In this document: in pieces, positions 6,298 to 6,757 of the stretch
Layout of the letters: every line of letters begins with the position of its first letter
Position numbering within the stretch: position 1 is the first letter of the stretch
NCBI GenBank assembly: GCA_024400895.1
Contig: JAKSMA010000134.1
Location: forward strand, 1-6,757
Length of the DNA: 6,757 nt
Direction of reading: 5' to 3'
Source: Muribaculaceae bacterium
Lineage (GTDB): Bacteria; Bacteroidota; Bacteroidia; Bacteroidales; Muribaculaceae
Program-made: the position numbers and the translations under genes
The notes under the pieces: generated by a model
Told to the model about the DNA's origin: nothing
What the model saw: the letters and a program-made list of their open reading frames with translations, nothing else
The model's database searches: none

Positions 6298-6450
6298 AGA
6301 AGCGCGAGCAACCCTTGCAGGCTGTTCAAACAACTGTGACTTGATTGGTGGAGTTCTTATACTGTGCTTTTTGGGAATTGGTGCGGGAATGGTTAGTGGA
6401 ATAACATAAGTGCTAAAAATGGGCAACGTGTTTTTTTTCAGTGTCGGATA

Positions 6451-6481
6451 TTTGCGGTAACCATTTTTTTTGCTAAATTTG
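6451..6481 (+). promoter_or_regulatory. consensus promoter of the 6S-like RNA
   Basis: TTTG (6451-6454) and TAAATTTG (6474-6481) are separated by 19 nt. Both elements match the Bacteroidota TTTG / TAnnTTTG consensus exactly, making this the best promoter in the window. A T8 run (6464-6471) lies between them. Transcription is expected to start near 6487-6490. No protein-coding start follows. Confidence 0.8.
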
Positions 6482-6487
6482 CAATAC

Positions 6488-6740
6488 AGAAAGATCATTG
6501 AAATATTTGCCGCATCAAAGCTGATTGGGATACTCTTCAAACTATATGAAATCCCGAGTAAGCAACCCATAATTGCCAATGGCGGGCCTCGACCGTAAGG
6601 TGTATCTGCGGATACCGGAGGATTACAAAGGTGTGGGTGCCCTCAAATCCTGTATTTATCGGAGTTTCATCACATCCCTTTGGTGTGGATTTCTCATAGG
6701 AGTCGCTGCTTGCATTAACACGGGCGGCGACTTTATTTTT
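6488..6740 (+). ncRNA. ssrS: 6S RNA candidate (Bacteroidales-1 motif)
   Basis: A perfect promoter and a strong terminator enclose about 250 nt without a credible gene. Hand folding gives the 6S plan. The closing stem is CCGCATCAAAG (6510-6520) with CTTTGGTGTGG (6678-6688), 11 pairs in a row including two G-U pairs, extended outward by GAAAT (6500-6504) with ATTTC (6689-6693). A large central bubble follows (5' side 6521-6555, 3' side 6645-6677), whose 5' side can form its own hairpin, TTGGGAT (6525-6531) with ATCCCGA (6551-6557). The long apical arm has GAG with CTC (6556/6644), then GC-a-ACCCATA with TGTGGGTGC (6562-6571 with 6632-6640), CCT and CCG with CGGAGG, and GTATC-TGCG-GATAC (6602-6615) at the tip. 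6S RNA imitates an open promoter and binds sigma-70-type RNA polymerase holoenzyme. The Bacteroidales-1 RNA, later linked to 6S, is described near rplT, which fits this location. The identity rests on structure, flanking signals and recalled synteny. The 5' end is estimated from the promoter. Confidence 0.72.
6701..6740 (+). terminator. intrinsic terminator of the 6S-like RNA
   Basis: AGTCGCTGCTTG (6701-6712) pairs with CGGGCGGCGACT (6721-6732) as 12 continuous pairs including three G-U, around an 8-nt loop. TTATTTTT follows. GCGGC in the 3' arm could alternatively pair with GCCGC near the RNA 5' end (6509-6513), which might matter for 3'-end maturation. Confidence 0.88.
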
Positions 6741-6757
6741 TATTACCACTAAGAATC

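Noticed and set aside
6251..6409. Open + frame ending in a hydrophobic Gly-rich stretch (CDLIGGVLILCFLGIGAG)
   Set aside because: It looks like a leader or transmembrane peptide, but it overlaps the lipoprotein gene end in another frame and has no usable ATG before the hydrophobic part. It is probably chance; conservation would be needed to revive it.
6404..6438. Possible terminator ending in a T8 run after the lipoprotein gene
   Set aside because: Only AACA/TGTT and TGC/GCA can pair, separated by internal loops. The T-run is good, but the stem is too weak to support the call.
6247..6749. Reverse-strand open frames across the end of the window
   Set aside because: They run antisense through the 6S-like RNA and the lipoprotein gene, with no family resemblance. 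The promoter, stem structure and terminator explain the region better.

Overview
The window looks like chromosomal DNA of a member of the Bacteroidota, most likely order Bacteroidales. Four things point there. Promoters fit the phylum's TTTG-N19-21-TAnnTTTG form. Start codons are preceded by A/T-rich sequence instead of Shine-Dalgarno sites. The first gene encodes a BspA-type leucine-rich-repeat protein ending in a type IX secretion-like tail. The last encodes a lipoprotein with an acidic stretch right after the lipid-bearing cysteine. Genus cannot be decided from the sequence alone.

Layout, all genes on the + strand. Positions 180-1616 hold the leucine-rich-repeat protein gene, closed by an intrinsic terminator at about 1654-1690. 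A gene-free stretch (1617-2115) holds a 9-bp tandem repeat, a good promoter at 2021-2051 and a structured leader. The core is the translation cluster thrS (2116-4071), infC (4091-4780), rpmI (4867-5064) and rplT (5188-5538): threonyl-tRNA synthetase, initiation factor IF3, and ribosomal proteins L35 and L20. Two terminator-like hairpins follow at 5579-5657. A short lipoprotein gene with its own promoter occupies 5716-6297. The window ends with a promoter, about 250 nt of highly foldable non-coding sequence and a strong terminator (6451-6740), which I interpret as 6S RNA (the Bacteroidales-1 motif).

The most interesting part is the regulatory RNA around the translation operon. The thrS leader carries a hairpin with the geometry of a tRNA anticodon arm (5-bp stem, 7-nt loop). 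Its loop reads U33-UGU-A37, that is, a tRNA-Thr(UGU) anticodon. This parallels the Escherichia coli thrS operator, in which ThrRS represses its own mRNA by binding an anticodon-like arm. The infC-rpmI spacer contains a second loop, UUGGUAA, identical to the anticodon loop of tRNA-Thr(GGU). The rpmI-rplT spacer and the sequence after rplT hold further stem-loops, possible sites for L20 feedback control or RNA processing. These regulatory readings are inferred from sequence and hand folding.

The translation genes probably form one transcript from the 2021-2051 promoter to the terminators after rplT. They would coordinate threonine charging, initiation and 50S assembly. A neighbouring 6S RNA, which binds RNA polymerase in other bacteria, would add a growth-phase regulator to a growth-related locus.
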